Source of the DNA: Pseudogemmobacter hezensis
Lineage (GTDB): Bacteria > Pseudomonadota > Alphaproteobacteria > Rhodobacterales > Rhodobacteraceae
Reading direction: 5' to 3'
Assembly (NCBI RefSeq): GCF_013155295.1
Contig: NZ_JABJXT010000003.1
Coordinates: 1-64,000 of the forward strand
Length of the DNA: 64,000 nucleotides
This document shows, in pieces, positions 54,238 to 63,756 of this stretch. Each line of letters begins with the position of its first letter. The first letter of the stretch is position 1. The notes beneath the pieces were generated by a model. That model saw nothing but the letters and a program-made list of their open reading frames with translations, was not told the origin of the DNA and searched no databases. The position numbers and the translations under genes were made by a program.

Positions 54238-56289
54238 TTACACCGGGCCCATGGTTTCGCAGGCCATGCCACGCGCGCGCAGGCGGCGGCAGGCCAGATC
54301 GGCCTGATCCTCGGTCAGCCCCAGGAAAGAGGCGCGGTATTTGCCGCCTCTTTGGGTGACCTTGCGCATACCCTGGTCCAGCGTGGCGCTTTCGGCCAGA
54401 GCGGTGCGCAAAAGTGCGCGCTGCGCCTCATCCTGCGAGGTATAGGCCCCAACGGCCACACCAAAGCTGCGCCCGCCTGAGGTTGATTTCGAGACGACGA
54501 CCAGTTCCTCGGGGACAGTTTCTGCGACGGGTTCGACGGCCGCAACCTTTGCGACGGGCTCAAAAATCGGCGCGCGGCGCACCGGAGCGGCTGGCTCGGC
54601 CACCACGGCGCGGGCATCGGCTGCGACAGTCTCGACTGCGGTCAGCCCGCCCCCGAACCCGCTGGGAACCGGCAGCTCCGACATCACTTCGGGCGCGATA
54701 TTGTCGGCCTCGGCAAGCAGGATCTCTTCGGCAGGGGCGACGGTTTCGTAGACCGGGGCGGCCTCGGCAACCATCGGCACGGTTTCGGTTACGGGCGCGG
54801 CATCGGGTGCGACGGCCGGGCGCGTCAGATGTTCGGGGCGCGGCATCGGGCGCAGCGAGGCCAGCGCCATATCGACGGCAGGTGCTGCCTCCGGGGCGGT
54901 TTCGGCAACGGTCGGCGCAGGCGTTTCGGCAGGCGGGGCACCGGCGGCCAGCGCCATGGCCTGGGCCTCAAAGCTGCCAGAGGCGGCTGCAACTGCAGTT
55001 GCCGTCTGATCTGCGACAGGGGCGGGCGCATCCGTGGCCAGAGCGGCGATCACCTCATCGACGGCTGCCGGATCAACCAGCGATTTTCCGGCACCCGGAT
55101 GGGCACCCGCATCGGCTGGCGCATCAGCTGATGCCAGCTCCAGCGCCTGGGCCTCGAACGTGCCGGGCGGAGGCGGCGGGGCGGATGCCTCGGCCAAAGC
55201 CGATTCGACACCTTCTGCGATTGCCGCAGCCAGCGCATCGGGAACCTGGGGCGCGGCCTCTGCCAGCAATACCTCAGGTGCTGCATTGCGATCGGGGCGC
55301 GGTTTCGGCCGTGGCGAGGTCAGCACAGCGCCAGAGACGCGCACAGTTTTGGCCGCGCTGCCGGGCGCATTCGGCGTGTCGACAGCGGCGGGCGGGGCCT
55401 CGGCCAGCAGATCGGCGCCCTGAATCGCAGCGGCATTCGGGCGGCTTTCGCGGGTGCCACTCTTGGCGAGGCCAAAGCCCTTGTTCATCAGCTCGACCAT
55501 TTTGGCGTTGCGCTGCGCCGTCGATGTGCCACCGAACACGGTCGCAATGATGCGCTTGTCGCCGCGCTTGGCCGAGGCGGTCAGGTTAAAGCCCGCAGGC
55601 ACCGTGTAGCCGGTCTTGATCCCGTCAGCGCCCTCATATCCATCCAGAAAACGGCTGTTGGTGTTCACGACCTTGGCGATGCCGGCATCAGCGGTGCGGC
55701 GCGAGAAGATGTTGTAAAACTGCGGGAAATCATAAAACAGATGCCGCCCCAGCAGCGTCATGTCACGCGCGGTCGACAGATGGCCCGGCGCAGTCAGACC
55801 ATGGGCGTTCTTGAAGGTGGTGTTGCGCATGCCAAGTGCCCGCGCGGTGCGGGTCATGCGGCTGGCAAAGGCGGCCTCGGATCCTGCAATGTGGTCGCCA
55901 AGCGCGGCAGCGGCGTCATTGGCGGATTTGATCGCGGCGGCACGGATCAGATAGCGGACCTTGATTTTCTGCCCCGGCTTCAGCCCCAGACGTGAGGGCG
56001 GCTGCGCGGCAGCATGTTTCGACACCGTTACCACCGTATCCAGCGACATGCGGCCCGCCTGGATTTCCTGGAAGGTGATGTAAAGCGTCATCATCTTGGT
56101 CAGGGACGCCGGGTGCAGCTTTGTATCTGCGTTTTGCGACCACAGCTCTTCGCCGGTGCGCGCATCCATGATGATCGCCGCAAAAGGTGCTGCATGCGCC
56201 GGAGATGGCGTCACCACTGGAGCGATCAGCGCAAAAAGCGCCAGAAATAGCGTTACGTTGCGGAAAAACCGCCCGATTAGCGATGCCAC
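54238..56289 (-). CDS. D-alanyl-D-alanine carboxypeptidase with C-terminal SPOR domain
   Basis: 683 residues. Signal peptide 1-33 (ending AHA). Penicillin-binding domain of the DacA/PBP5 type with all three active-site motifs: SLTK (S62, K65), SAN (122-124) and KTG (in DGIKTGYT). A very long Ala/Pro/Glu-rich linker (about 290-600) follows, then a SPOR domain (about 605-683, VAVGAYTSQDEAQRAL) that binds denuded glycan strands at the septum. It trims the pentapeptide end of peptidoglycan in the periplasm. It is transcribed alone. Confidence 0.93.
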   Translation of the reverse strand: MASLIGRFFRNVTLFLALFALIAPVVTPSPAHAAPFAAIIMDARTGEELWSQNADTKLHPASLTKMMTLYITFQEIQAGRMSLDTVVTVSKHAAAQPPSRLGLKPGQKIKVRYLIRAAAIKSANDAAAALGDHIAGSEAAFASRMTRTARALGMRNTTFKNAHGLTAPGHLSTARDMTLLGRHLFYDFPQFYNIFSRRTADAGIAKVVNTNSRFLDGYEGADGIKTGYTVPAGFNLTASAKRGDKRIIATVFGGTSTAQRNAKMVELMNKGFGLAKSGTRESRPNAAAIQGADLLAEAPPAAVDTPNAPGSAAKTVRVSGAVLTSPRPKPRPDRNAAPEVLLAEAAPQVPDALAAAIAEGVESALAEASAPPPPPGTFEAQALELASADAPADAGAHPGAGKSLVDPAAVDEVIAALATDAPAPVADQTATAVAAASGSFEAQAMALAAGAPPAETPAPTVAETAPEAAPAVDMALASLRPMPRPEHLTRPAVAPDAAPVTETVPMVAEAAPVYETVAPAEEILLAEADNIAPEVMSELPVPSGFGGGLTAVETVAADARAVVAEPAAPVRRAPIFEPVAKVAAVEPVAETVPEELVVVSKSTSGGRSFGVAVGAYTSQDEAQRALLRTALAESATLDQGMRKVTQRGGKYRASFLGLTEDQADLACRRLRARGMACETMGPV

Positions 56290-56476
56290 GTCGCCGATCC
56301 TTTGCCTGTTTCGGACCCCGATTTTTTTGGGATCTCAATTCTGCCTCAGCAATCAGGCTAACACAGAGGGCTGTGCCGGAAAACCCGTAAATTTCAAGGG
56401 TTTTACACCAAAAGTTTATCTTGTTGCGCCCGGGTTTCACCAGGCCATATCCAGGGTGATTCTGCCCTTGCCACCG

Positions 56477-57184
56477 CTATTGCCTGGGGGTGCCGGTCAG
56501 CTGCATCACCAGGGCGGGCAGGTGCGAAAGGTCTGGCAGGTGGCGATAACGCGGATTTTCCACCGGCTCATCGGCGGAATCCAGCTCCCATGCGGGGCCA
56601 TTTGGCACATGCACGCCCCAGGCCCCGGCATCCAGCGCCGCCACCACATCCGAGCGCATCGAGTTGCCGGTCATCAGCGCCGCGCCTGCGCCCTGGCCAT
56701 GCTGATCGAAGATGCGGCGATAGACCTCAGGGGTCTTTTCTGAGACGATCTCGACCGCGTCAAAGCTGTCGCCAAGGCCGGATTGCGCCAACTTCCGCTC
56801 CTGGTGAAGCAGATCACCCTTGGTGATCAGGATCAGGCGGAACTGGCCGGAAAGCGCCTCGACCGTCTCACGCGCATGGGGAATCAGCTCGACCGGATGG
56901 TCCAGCATCGCCCGGCCTGCGCCCAAAAGCTCGGATATCACCGATGCGGGAACGCGGCCCTCGGTCACCTCGATTGCGGTCTCGATCATCGACAGGGTGA
57001 AGCCTTTCACCCCATAGCCATAGACGCCGATATTGCGCCGCTCAGCGGCCAGAAGGCGCTCGTGCAGTTGGTGGGGATCGCTGTAATCGCGCAGAAGATC
57101 GGTGAAATGCTCCTGGGTCAGGCGAAAGAAGGCCTCGTTTTGCCAAAGCGTATCATCGGCGTCGAAACCGATTGTGGTGATCAT
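56477..57184 (-). CDS. HAD-superfamily hydrolase of the YjjG type
   Basis: 235 residues. Motif I FDADDTLWQNE with the DxDDTLW variant, motif II LITKGDL, motif III Lys in SEKTPEVY, motif IV TGNSMRSDVVAAL. YjjG relatives dephosphorylate nucleotides and similar compounds. Substrate here unknown. It is divergent from clpS. Confidence 0.83.
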   Translation of the reverse strand: MITTIGFDADDTLWQNEAFFRLTQEHFTDLLRDYSDPHQLHERLLAAERRNIGVYGYGVKGFTLSMIETAIEVTEGRVPASVISELLGAGRAMLDHPVELIPHARETVEALSGQFRLILITKGDLLHQERKLAQSGLGDSFDAVEIVSEKTPEVYRRIFDQHGQGAGAALMTGNSMRSDVVAALDAGAWGVHVPNGPAWELDSADEPVENPRYRHLPDLSHLPALVMQLTGTPRQ

Positions 57185-57334
57185 TGCTGCGGTTCCCGGA
57201 TCGTGCCCTGTAACTGGCCTGTTTGCATCAAAGCAATCTTAACGGTTATGTGGCTCTTTTCGTATTCAGAAAAGCGACTATATTCCTGTCACTTTTGATC
57301 CTGTGCGAATCCCTGCAGAAAGCGGAGGCATGAT

Positions 57335-57691
57335 TTGACCCATACCCCCCTGACCCTGTCAGACCAGCAAGATGGTCCGGGTGCCGGCGGTCCGGGTGAG
57401 GACACCTCGCTGCTGGCCAAGCCGAAACCAAAGACCCAGCGGCCGCCGCTTTACAAGGTGCTGCTGCTGAATGACGACTACACCCCGATGGAGTTCGTGG
57501 TTCACATCCTGGAACGTTTTTTCGGCATGAATCACGCCCAGGCCTTTGACATCATGCTGGTGGTCCATAAGAAGGGCCTCGCGGTGGTTGGCGTCTTTTC
57601 CTTTGAGGTCGCAGAGACCAAGGTCGCCCAGGTGATGGATTTTGCGCGCCGTCATCAGCATCCGCTGCAATGCACGATGGAAAAAGAATAG
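57335..57691 (+). CDS. clpS: ClpS adaptor of the ClpAP protease
   Basis: 118 residues. It recognises N-degron residues and delivers them to ClpA. Core motifs: [23 protein letters not shown], the Asp pair that binds the N-terminal amine and the Met and Val residues of the binding pocket, and the later [19 protein letters not shown]. The start is TTG 57335, with GGAGG (57324-57328) six bases upstream. An ATG at 57330 lies only one base after that site and reads a stop after two codons. Confidence 0.93.
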   Translation: MTHTPLTLSDQQDGPGAGGPGEDTSLLAKPKPKTQRPPLYKVLLLNDDYTPMEFVVHILERFFGMNHAQAFDIMLVVHKKGLAVVGVFSFEVAETKVAQVMDFARRHQHPLQCTMEKE

Positions 57692-57721
57692 ACGCGCAAA
57701 CGGGCGCGACAGAGGCGGATC

Positions 57722-58723
57722 ATGCGAGCATCACGGATTGAACTGGCCCTGGAAGAGGGCCTTTTTGCGCTTCCCGAGACGGGGCAGATCGCGGTTTTCC
57801 GCCCGCATCAGGGCGATGATCTCTCGGCCCTGCCGAAAGATCGGGTCGTGGTGCTGACAGGGTTCCGTCCCGACAGCGATTATTTCAAAGCCCGGGGCTA
57901 TCAGGTCGAAAGCGCTGCGCCAGCGGGGGCGGCCCCCTATGCGGCGGCGCTGGTTTGCCTGCCGCGCGCACGCGATCATGCGAAAGCGATGCTGGCCGAA
58001 GCTGCGGTCCGGGTTGCGCCTGGCGCCACTGTGCTGGTTGACGGGCAAAAGACCGACGGAATTGAATCAATTCTGAAAGATCTGAAGCCCCGCGTCGCCC
58101 TGTCTGGCGCGATCTCAAAGGCGCATGGCCGTATCGCGGCTTTTGCGGCGGGGCCAGAGCTTGCCGATTGGGCCGATCAGCCGCGCCAGGTTGAGGGCGG
58201 CTTCATCACCCGCGCCGGGGTGTTCTCAGCGGATGGGCCGGATCCGGCCTCGGTTCTGCTGGCCGAACATCTGCCCGAAAAGCTGGGGCCGAAGGTGGTC
58301 GATCTGGGGGCGGGCTGGGGCTATCTTTCGCGGGCGATCCTGGCGCGTGCCAGCGTCAAACGGCTGGATCTGGTCGAGGCAGAGGCGCTTTCGCTGGAAT
58401 GTGCCCGCCAGAACATCGACGATCCCCGCGCGAATTTCCATTGGGAGGATGCGACCGCCTTCCGCCCCGCCAATCTGGCCGAGACGGTGGTGATGAACCC
58501 GCCCTTCCATATCGGGCGCAGCTCTGATCCGACGCTGGGCATTGCCTTCATCACGGCGGCGCGGCGGATGCTGGCCCCGGATGGGGCGCTCTGGATGGTG
58601 GCCAACCGCCATCTGCCCTATGATGAGGCGCTGACGACCCATTTCCTTGAGGTCGAGACCGTCGTGCAGACCAATTCCTTCCGCGTGATCCGCGCCATCA
58701 AGCCGCGCCGCCAGGCCCGTTAA
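57722..58723 (+). CDS. rsmC: Class I rRNA methyltransferase, RsmC type
   Basis: 333 residues with a two-domain plan: a decayed N-terminal methyltransferase-like domain and a C-terminal catalytic domain with the SAM motif VVDLGAGWGYLSRAIL and the amino-methyltransferase motif NPPFHIG. RsmC methylates G1207 of 16S rRNA (m2G). It starts 30 bases after clpS, probably the same transcript. Confidence 0.88.
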   Translation: MRASRIELALEEGLFALPETGQIAVFRPHQGDDLSALPKDRVVVLTGFRPDSDYFKARGYQVESAAPAGAAPYAAALVCLPRARDHAKAMLAEAAVRVAPGATVLVDGQKTDGIESILKDLKPRVALSGAISKAHGRIAAFAAGPELADWADQPRQVEGGFITRAGVFSADGPDPASVLLAEHLPEKLGPKVVDLGAGWGYLSRAILARASVKRLDLVEAEALSLECARQNIDDPRANFHWEDATAFRPANLAETVVMNPPFHIGRSSDPTLGIAFITAARRMLAPDGALWMVANRHLPYDEALTTHFLEVETVVQTNSFRVIRAIKPRRQAR

Positions 58724-58754
58724 GGGCGGCGGCCCAGCCAGATCCGAGGCCAAT

Positions 58755-59567
58755 ATGTCCTTTTCCCTCTCCGGCAAGACCGCCATCGTAACCGGGGCCG
58801 CCAGCGGCCTGGGTCTCGCCATCGCGCGGCATCTGATCGACAAGGGCGTGCGCGTCATGCTGGCCGATTCCGATGAGGCGCGGCTGACGGCCGAGATGGG
58901 CGAGGCGGCGCAGGGCGACGGCCCGGTGCGGCTGTTCCCCGGTGATCTGACGCGCAAGCTGACGCTGGTGAACCTGGTTTCGGCCACGGTTGAGGCCTTT
59001 GACCGGATCGACATTCTGGTCAACGCCGCCCGCCGCTGCCAGATATCCGAGGTGCTGAACCCCGAGGCCGATCATGTCGAGGCGCTCTGGCAGCAAAATG
59101 TCCTCTCGACGCTGCGGCTCAGCCAGCTGGTGGCGAAGCGGATGATCCAGGTCGCCGAGGCGGCCGATCACCCTGAGCCCGGTGCCATCGGCTCGATCAT
59201 CAATTTCTCATCGGTGGCGGCGGTGCGGGTGCAGCCGGAACTGCTGGCCTATTCGATGGCCTCGGCCGCGGTTGAACAGATGACCCGCACACTGGCCGTG
59301 GCGCTGGCGCCCAAAGGCATCCGGGTGAATGCGGTTTCCATCGGCTCCGTGATGAGCGCCAGCCTGCAACTGGCGCTGAAGGAATCGCCTGATCTGCGCG
59401 AGCGGATCGAAAGCGGCACGCCTTTGGGGCGGATCGCGGCCCCGGATGAGCTGGTCGAGACGATCCAGTATCTGGCGGCAGATGCCTCACGCTTTGTGAC
59501 GGGGCAGGTGCTGGTGGTTGATGGCGGGCGCGGCCTGCTGGATGCGGTGGCCGCGCCCGCGTTCTGA
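58755..59567 (+). CDS. Short-chain dehydrogenase-like protein lacking the catalytic lysine
   Basis: 270 residues. The cofactor motif VTGAASGLGLAIA (TGxxxGxG) is intact and the conserved NNAG is changed to VNAARR. The active-site Ser (NFSSVAAV) and Tyr (AYSMAS) are present, but the YxxxK lysine is replaced by Ser (Y-S-M-A-S). The C-terminus VTGQVLVVDGGRGL is normal. It may bind NAD(P)H without classical SDR catalysis. It follows rsmC by 31 bases on the same strand. Confidence 0.85.
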   Translation: MSFSLSGKTAIVTGAASGLGLAIARHLIDKGVRVMLADSDEARLTAEMGEAAQGDGPVRLFPGDLTRKLTLVNLVSATVEAFDRIDILVNAARRCQISEVLNPEADHVEALWQQNVLSTLRLSQLVAKRMIQVAEAADHPEPGAIGSIINFSSVAAVRVQPELLAYSMASAAVEQMTRTLAVALAPKGIRVNAVSIGSVMSASLQLALKESPDLRERIESGTPLGRIAAPDELVETIQYLAADASRFVTGQVLVVDGGRGLLDAVAAPAF

Positions 59568-59609
59568 GGCCCAGTTCTGAGGCTTGGTTCTGGGGATCAG
59601 TTTTGGGGC

Positions 59610-60254
59610 TTATCCCTGTTCCGCGACCAGCCAGGGCAGTTCGGCGAAATCGGAAAACCGGGCGGTTTGCGGCAGATCCTGCGCGGGCGATTTGCGATAG
59701 CCCTCGGTGTAAAGCAGGAAGGGCAGGTCTGCGGCCAGCGCCGTATCGGCGTCAACCTCACTGTCGCCGACAAAGATCGCGTGATCCGCGCCCAGCTCTG
59801 CCATGCAAAGGCGCAAAGGGGCCGGGTCGGGCTTTAGCGCCACCCGCCCGCCGCCGACGATCGACTGAAACCAGGGCGTCAGGCCCATCTGGTCCAGCAC
59901 CAGCCGCGCCGCGCCCTCGGGTTTGTTGGTGCAGATGCCCAGCGGATGCCCAGCCTGGGCCAGCGCCGCCAGGGCCTCTGTCACGCCGGGGTAAAGCCTT
60001 GTGCGCAGGGTGGGCTCTGCCTCATAGGCGGCGGCGGTGGCCTGGAAAAGGCGCGGATGCGCGGCCGCATCAAGGCCACGCGCCTCAATGCCGCGCTGCA
60101 CCAGATTGGCCATGCCCTTGCCGATGAAAGAGGTCACCGTCGGCAGATCAAAGGGCGCGACGCCCTCAGCCGCGAAGGCGCGGTTCAGCGCCGCCTGCAG
60201 ATCGGGCACTGAATCGACCAGGGTGCCGTCGAGGTCGAAAATGACCGGGGTCAT
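59610..60254 (-). CDS. gph: Phosphoglycolate phosphatase
   Basis: 214 residues, HAD subfamily IA. Motif [21 protein letters not shown] is the canonical Gph opening; [10 protein letters not shown], the Lys of ALKPDPAPL and [12 protein letters not shown] complete the site. It removes 2-phosphoglycolate formed in DNA repair and, in carbon-fixing bacteria, photorespiration. Overlaps the rpe stop by four bases, an arrangement common in bacteria. Confidence 0.9.
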   Translation of the reverse strand: MTPVIFDLDGTLVDSVPDLQAALNRAFAAEGVAPFDLPTVTSFIGKGMANLVQRGIEARGLDAAAHPRLFQATAAAYEAEPTLRTRLYPGVTEALAALAQAGHPLGICTNKPEGAARLVLDQMGLTPWFQSIVGGGRVALKPDPAPLRLCMAELGADHAIFVGDSEVDADTALAADLPFLLYTEGYRKSPAQDLPQTARFSDFAELPWLVAEQG

Positions 60255-60943
60255 TCGCGTGCGGCCTCGGCCACGGCCCGCAGAGCGCTGATGTTTGCGG
60301 CATAGGGCGCGGGGTTTTTCACCGAGCCACCGCTGAACACGGCCGAGCCTGCGACCAGAACATCCGCCCCGGCTGCGACAACCAGCGGCGCTGTTTCCGT
60401 GGTGACGCCGCCGTCGATCTCGATATGGATCGGGCGGTCGCCGATCATCGCGCGCAGACGGCGGATCTTTTCCAGCTGCGAGGTGATCAGCTTCTGCCCG
60501 CCAAAGCCCGGGTTGACTGTCATCACATTGATCAGCTCGATCTGGTCCAGCAGATATTCGACCCCCTCGATCCCGGTGGCGGGGTTGATTGCGATCCCGG
60601 GTTTGACCCCAAGTGCGCGGATCGTCTGCAGGCTGCGATGCATATGCACCCCGGCCTCAAGGTGGACAGAGATGAAATCGGCCCCGGCTTTGGCGAAAGC
60701 CTCAAGATAGGCATCGACCGGGGAGATCATCAGATGGACATCCATCACGCCCTTGATATGCGGGCGGATCGCGGCGCAGGTGGCCGGGCCAAAGGTGATA
60801 TTGGGCACGAAATGCCCGTCCATCACATCGACATGCACCCAGTCGGCGCCGGCGGCCTCGATGGCTTCACATTCGGCACCGAAATTTGCGAAATCGGCAG
60901 AGAGGATCGAAGGGGCGATTTTGATCGCACGCGAGAAGCTCAT
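60251..60943 (-). CDS. rpe: Ribulose-phosphate 3-epimerase
   Basis: 230 residues, TIM barrel. Start region [15 protein letters not shown], the metal site [16 protein letters not shown], and [10 protein letters not shown] and [13 protein letters not shown] are all conserved. It interconverts ribulose 5-phosphate and xylulose 5-phosphate in the pentose phosphate and Calvin cycles. Cotranscribed with gph. Confidence 0.96.
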   Translation of the reverse strand: MSFSRAIKIAPSILSADFANFGAECEAIEAAGADWVHVDVMDGHFVPNITFGPATCAAIRPHIKGVMDVHLMISPVDAYLEAFAKAGADFISVHLEAGVHMHRSLQTIRALGVKPGIAINPATGIEGVEYLLDQIELINVMTVNPGFGGQKLITSQLEKIRRLRAMIGDRPIHIEIDGGVTTETAPLVVAAGADVLVAGSAVFSGGSVKNPAPYAANISALRAVAEAARE

Positions 60944-61050
60944 GATGCAGGCCTTTCAGCTGGGGATTGTGGCTGCAATAGCCGCAATCGGGGGGGCGTT
61001 CCAGTGGGGCCCGCTCCAATGGCGGAACTGGTCCCCGTGGAGTTGGTGGC

Positions 61051-61908
61051 CTATGCCATACGCCCCATCTGGCGGCGGATGCGGCGGGCCTGGTCCAGCT
61101 CGGCGTTGATGGCGCCCCCGGCCAGGATCGCCCAGACCGAAAGGTAAAGCCACATCATCAGGATCACCGCCGCCCCGATCGAGCCATAGATGCGGTTATA
61201 ACTGTTGAAATTCTCCAGATAGAGCGAGAAGCCCATCGACACACCCGCCCAGGCCAGCGCCGCAAAGATCACCCCGCCGGAAAACCAGCGAGAGCGCTCA
61301 TTGCGGGGCACATTTGGGCCGTAGCGGAACAGGATCGACAGGCAGACCAGCACCAGCAGCACCATCGCAGCCCAGGGCAAAAGCCGGGTCAGCCGCGGCG
61401 CGATCTGGTCCAGCGGCACCCAGGACAGCATCACGGGCACGATGACGATGGTGGCCAGCGCCCCGATCAGCGCCGCAATCAGCGAGAGCGTCAGCAGGAA
61501 ATCACGGGCCATACCACCCAGCCACGAGCGCGGCACCGCGCGATGCACCACATCCAGCCCCTGGACCAGCGCGGACACCCCATTGCGGGCCGAGTAAAGC
61601 GCAACCAGCAGCGACAAAAGCGTGGCCCAGCCCAGCGTGGTGCGCGGCGCATTCACCAGCCCCATCACCTGATCGTGGATCAGACTGCTGGCATCGGGCG
61701 GCAAAAACCGCTCAGCCACCTGCAGATAGCCCGCAATCACCACCGGATCGGCCATCATCCCCCAGATCGCCACCACCGCCGCCAGCCCCGGAAACACCGC
61801 AAACATCGCGTAAAAGGCCACGCCCGCCGCGACGAGGCCGAAATGCCCGTCGCCCATCCGCTCGGTCACGGCAGTTATGAAGTGCCAGATTTTGCGCAGC
61901 AGTGTCAT
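61051..61908 (-). CDS. YihY/BrkB-family inner membrane protein
   Basis: 285 residues with about six membrane helices. AAGVAFYAMFAVFPGLAAVV and VHRAVPRSWL are typical of the YihY family (once called ribonuclease BN). Function unknown; some members are linked to envelope stress. It lies upstream of rpe on the same strand with a gap of about 107 bases. Confidence 0.88.
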   Translation of the reverse strand: MTLLRKIWHFITAVTERMGDGHFGLVAAGVAFYAMFAVFPGLAAVVAIWGMMADPVVIAGYLQVAERFLPPDASSLIHDQVMGLVNAPRTTLGWATLLSLLVALYSARNGVSALVQGLDVVHRAVPRSWLGGMARDFLLTLSLIAALIGALATIVIVPVMLSWVPLDQIAPRLTRLLPWAAMVLLVLVCLSILFRYGPNVPRNERSRWFSGGVIFAALAWAGVSMGFSLYLENFNSYNRIYGSIGAAVILMMWLYLSVWAILAGGAINAELDQARRIRRQMGRMA

Positions 61909-61998
61909 ATGGGGGGTCGCCTGAATTGTTGTCGGGATGGTGGTCGGGGGCCTGTCCGGGGTGTGATTGGGGTGTGATCGGGGTCTGGTCGGCCTGGG

Positions 61999-62958
61999 CT
62001 ATTCCCGGATCCATGCCGAGAAATCCGCATCCGGTGGCATGGCGCGCGCGCGGGGCGAGATCAGCGACCGCTCGCGCTTTTGTGGCAGCGTTCCGGGGCC
62101 TGTCAGAACCCCCAGCCGGTTCAGGTAGTCGGGCAGATAGCCGGGCAGGATCAGGCTTTTGTCCAAAGGCAGGCCGGGGGTCAGCTCGCGGGCCAGCCGC
62201 CAGACCACGGTAACGCAATTCGACAGAGCGGTGTTATACCAGGCGGGCGCGGCGTTCAGCTCATTCCCCAGCTCTACATAGCTGAGGAACACCGCCCGCA
62301 GCTGCGCGGGCGTCAGATCCAGCGGGTAAAGATGCACCTCTTCGCCCCGCGCCACCGCCCGCCATTGCACGATATCAGCCTCATCCGCTGCAATCAGCGA
62401 CAGCTCGAACTGGCGGAAAAAGCCACCAAGCGCCGAGAACTTCTCGCCCTTTTCGCGGCGGATCTCGACCGAGAAGGTCAGCGGATCGGCATCGGCAAAG
62501 CGAAAGCTGACCAGCAGATGCGCGATCATCGGGTTGCCCCAGGATGAGGTGATCATATCTGCGCCGGTGAGTTTCGTCAGATCGACCACGCGGCTGGTCC
62601 AGGCCTCTTCAGCCTCGGTCGCGCTTTGCCAGCGAAAGCTGCGGATATTGTCGAGCCGGACAATATCGCCCTCGACCTGGCCCTTTACGATGCGGGAAAC
62701 ATCGCGGGCCCAGTCGCGGTCCTGGCGCGGCTGCATGCTGAAAAACCACAGCAAAAGCACAGCCGTCAGGGTGAAAAGCGCGATCCAGCCAAAGCCCGAC
62801 CCCCAATTCGTGCCCAGCCGCGCCCAGGCAACCAGCGCGACCGCAACCGCCAGCCCGGCCAGCGCATAGGGCCGCGCCTGCGCGAACTGCACCCAAAGCG
62901 CAGCTGCGCCCCAGGCAGAGATCAGGGCCAGGATCAGCCAGAACAGCACTGCTTTCAC
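61999..62958 (-). CDS. DUF4105 membrane protein
   Basis: 319 residues. Three hydrophobic segments near the N-terminus (about 4-22, 30-46, 57-74), then a periplasmic domain of about 240 residues whose pattern ([29 protein letters not shown], the [12 protein letters not shown] Cys region) matches DUF4105, related to Lnb N-terminal domains. Cys and His residues suggest a papain-like or NlpC-like fold; activity unknown. Its start overlaps the ubiG stop by four bases. Confidence 0.8.
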   Translation of the reverse strand: MKAVLFWLILALISAWGAAALWVQFAQARPYALAGLAVAVALVAWARLGTNWGSGFGWIALFTLTAVLLLWFFSMQPRQDRDWARDVSRIVKGQVEGDIVRLDNIRSFRWQSATEAEEAWTSRVVDLTKLTGADMITSSWGNPMIAHLLVSFRFADADPLTFSVEIRREKGEKFSALGGFFRQFELSLIAADEADIVQWRAVARGEEVHLYPLDLTPAQLRAVFLSYVELGNELNAAPAWYNTALSNCVTVVWRLARELTPGLPLDKSLILPGYLPDYLNRLGVLTGPGTLPQKRERSLISPRARAMPPDADFSAWIRE

Positions 62959-63707
62959 CGCTTAACGCTCGTCGTTACGTAATTCACCGAAAGGTCGCGC
63001 GAAGACAGGCTCCAGCGCCAGGAGATGGGGTTGAATACCATCCCCTTGCGGTCCACCGGGTCAAGGCCTGCGCGGCGGATCAGGTCATAAAGCTCATCGG
63101 GCGTGATGAATTTCGCCCAGTCATGGGTGCCTTTGGGCAGCCAGCGCATGATCCACTCGGCACCGATAATCGCCATGGCAAAGCTTTTGGCGTTGCGGTT
63201 CATGGTCGAGCAGATCATCAGCCCGCCCGGTTTCAGAAGCTGCTGGCAGGCGGTCAGATAGGCCAGCGGATCGGCGACATGCTCGACCACTTCCATATTC
63301 AGCACCACGTCATAGCGCTCGCCGGCCTCGGCCAGCGCCTCGGCGGTGGTGTGGCGATAGTCGATCTTCAGCCCCGAGGCCTCGGCATGCACCCGCGCCA
63401 CCGGGATATTGCGCTCGGCGGCATCGGCCCCGGTCACATCGGCCCCCAGCCGCGCCATCGGCTCTGACAAAAGCCCGCCACCGCAGCCGATATCCAGGAT
63501 GCGCAGCCCCTCAAAGGCCTGCGGTGCGGTCAGATCCCGGCCGAACTCGCCCGCGATCTGGGTGGTGATATAGTCCAGGCGGCAGGGGTTCATCAGGTGC
63601 AGGGGGCGGAATTTGCCCTTTGGATCCCACCATTCCTCGGCCATGGCCTGGAATTTTGCCACCTCGGCGGGATCGACGGTTCCGGTGGTGGCGGCAGCGG
63701 CTGACAT
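62955..63707 (-). CDS. ubiG: Ubiquinone biosynthesis O-methyltransferase
   Basis: 250 residues. SAM-dependent enzyme that does both O-methylation steps of ubiquinone synthesis. Motif [27 protein letters not shown] and the [15 protein letters not shown] and [10 protein letters not shown] segments are those of UbiG. Family length. It is divergent from the proline iminopeptidase gene. Confidence 0.95.
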   Translation of the reverse strand: MSAAAATTGTVDPAEVAKFQAMAEEWWDPKGKFRPLHLMNPCRLDYITTQIAGEFGRDLTAPQAFEGLRILDIGCGGGLLSEPMARLGADVTGADAAERNIPVARVHAEASGLKIDYRHTTAEALAEAGERYDVVLNMEVVEHVADPLAYLTACQQLLKPGGLMICSTMNRNAKSFAMAIIGAEWIMRWLPKGTHDWAKFITPDELYDLIRRAGLDPVDRKGMVFNPISWRWSLSSRDLSVNYVTTSVKR

Positions 63708-63756
63708 CTGATGTCCTCGTTCGACTTTGCGTTTCTTCCACGTTATATAGACCGCA

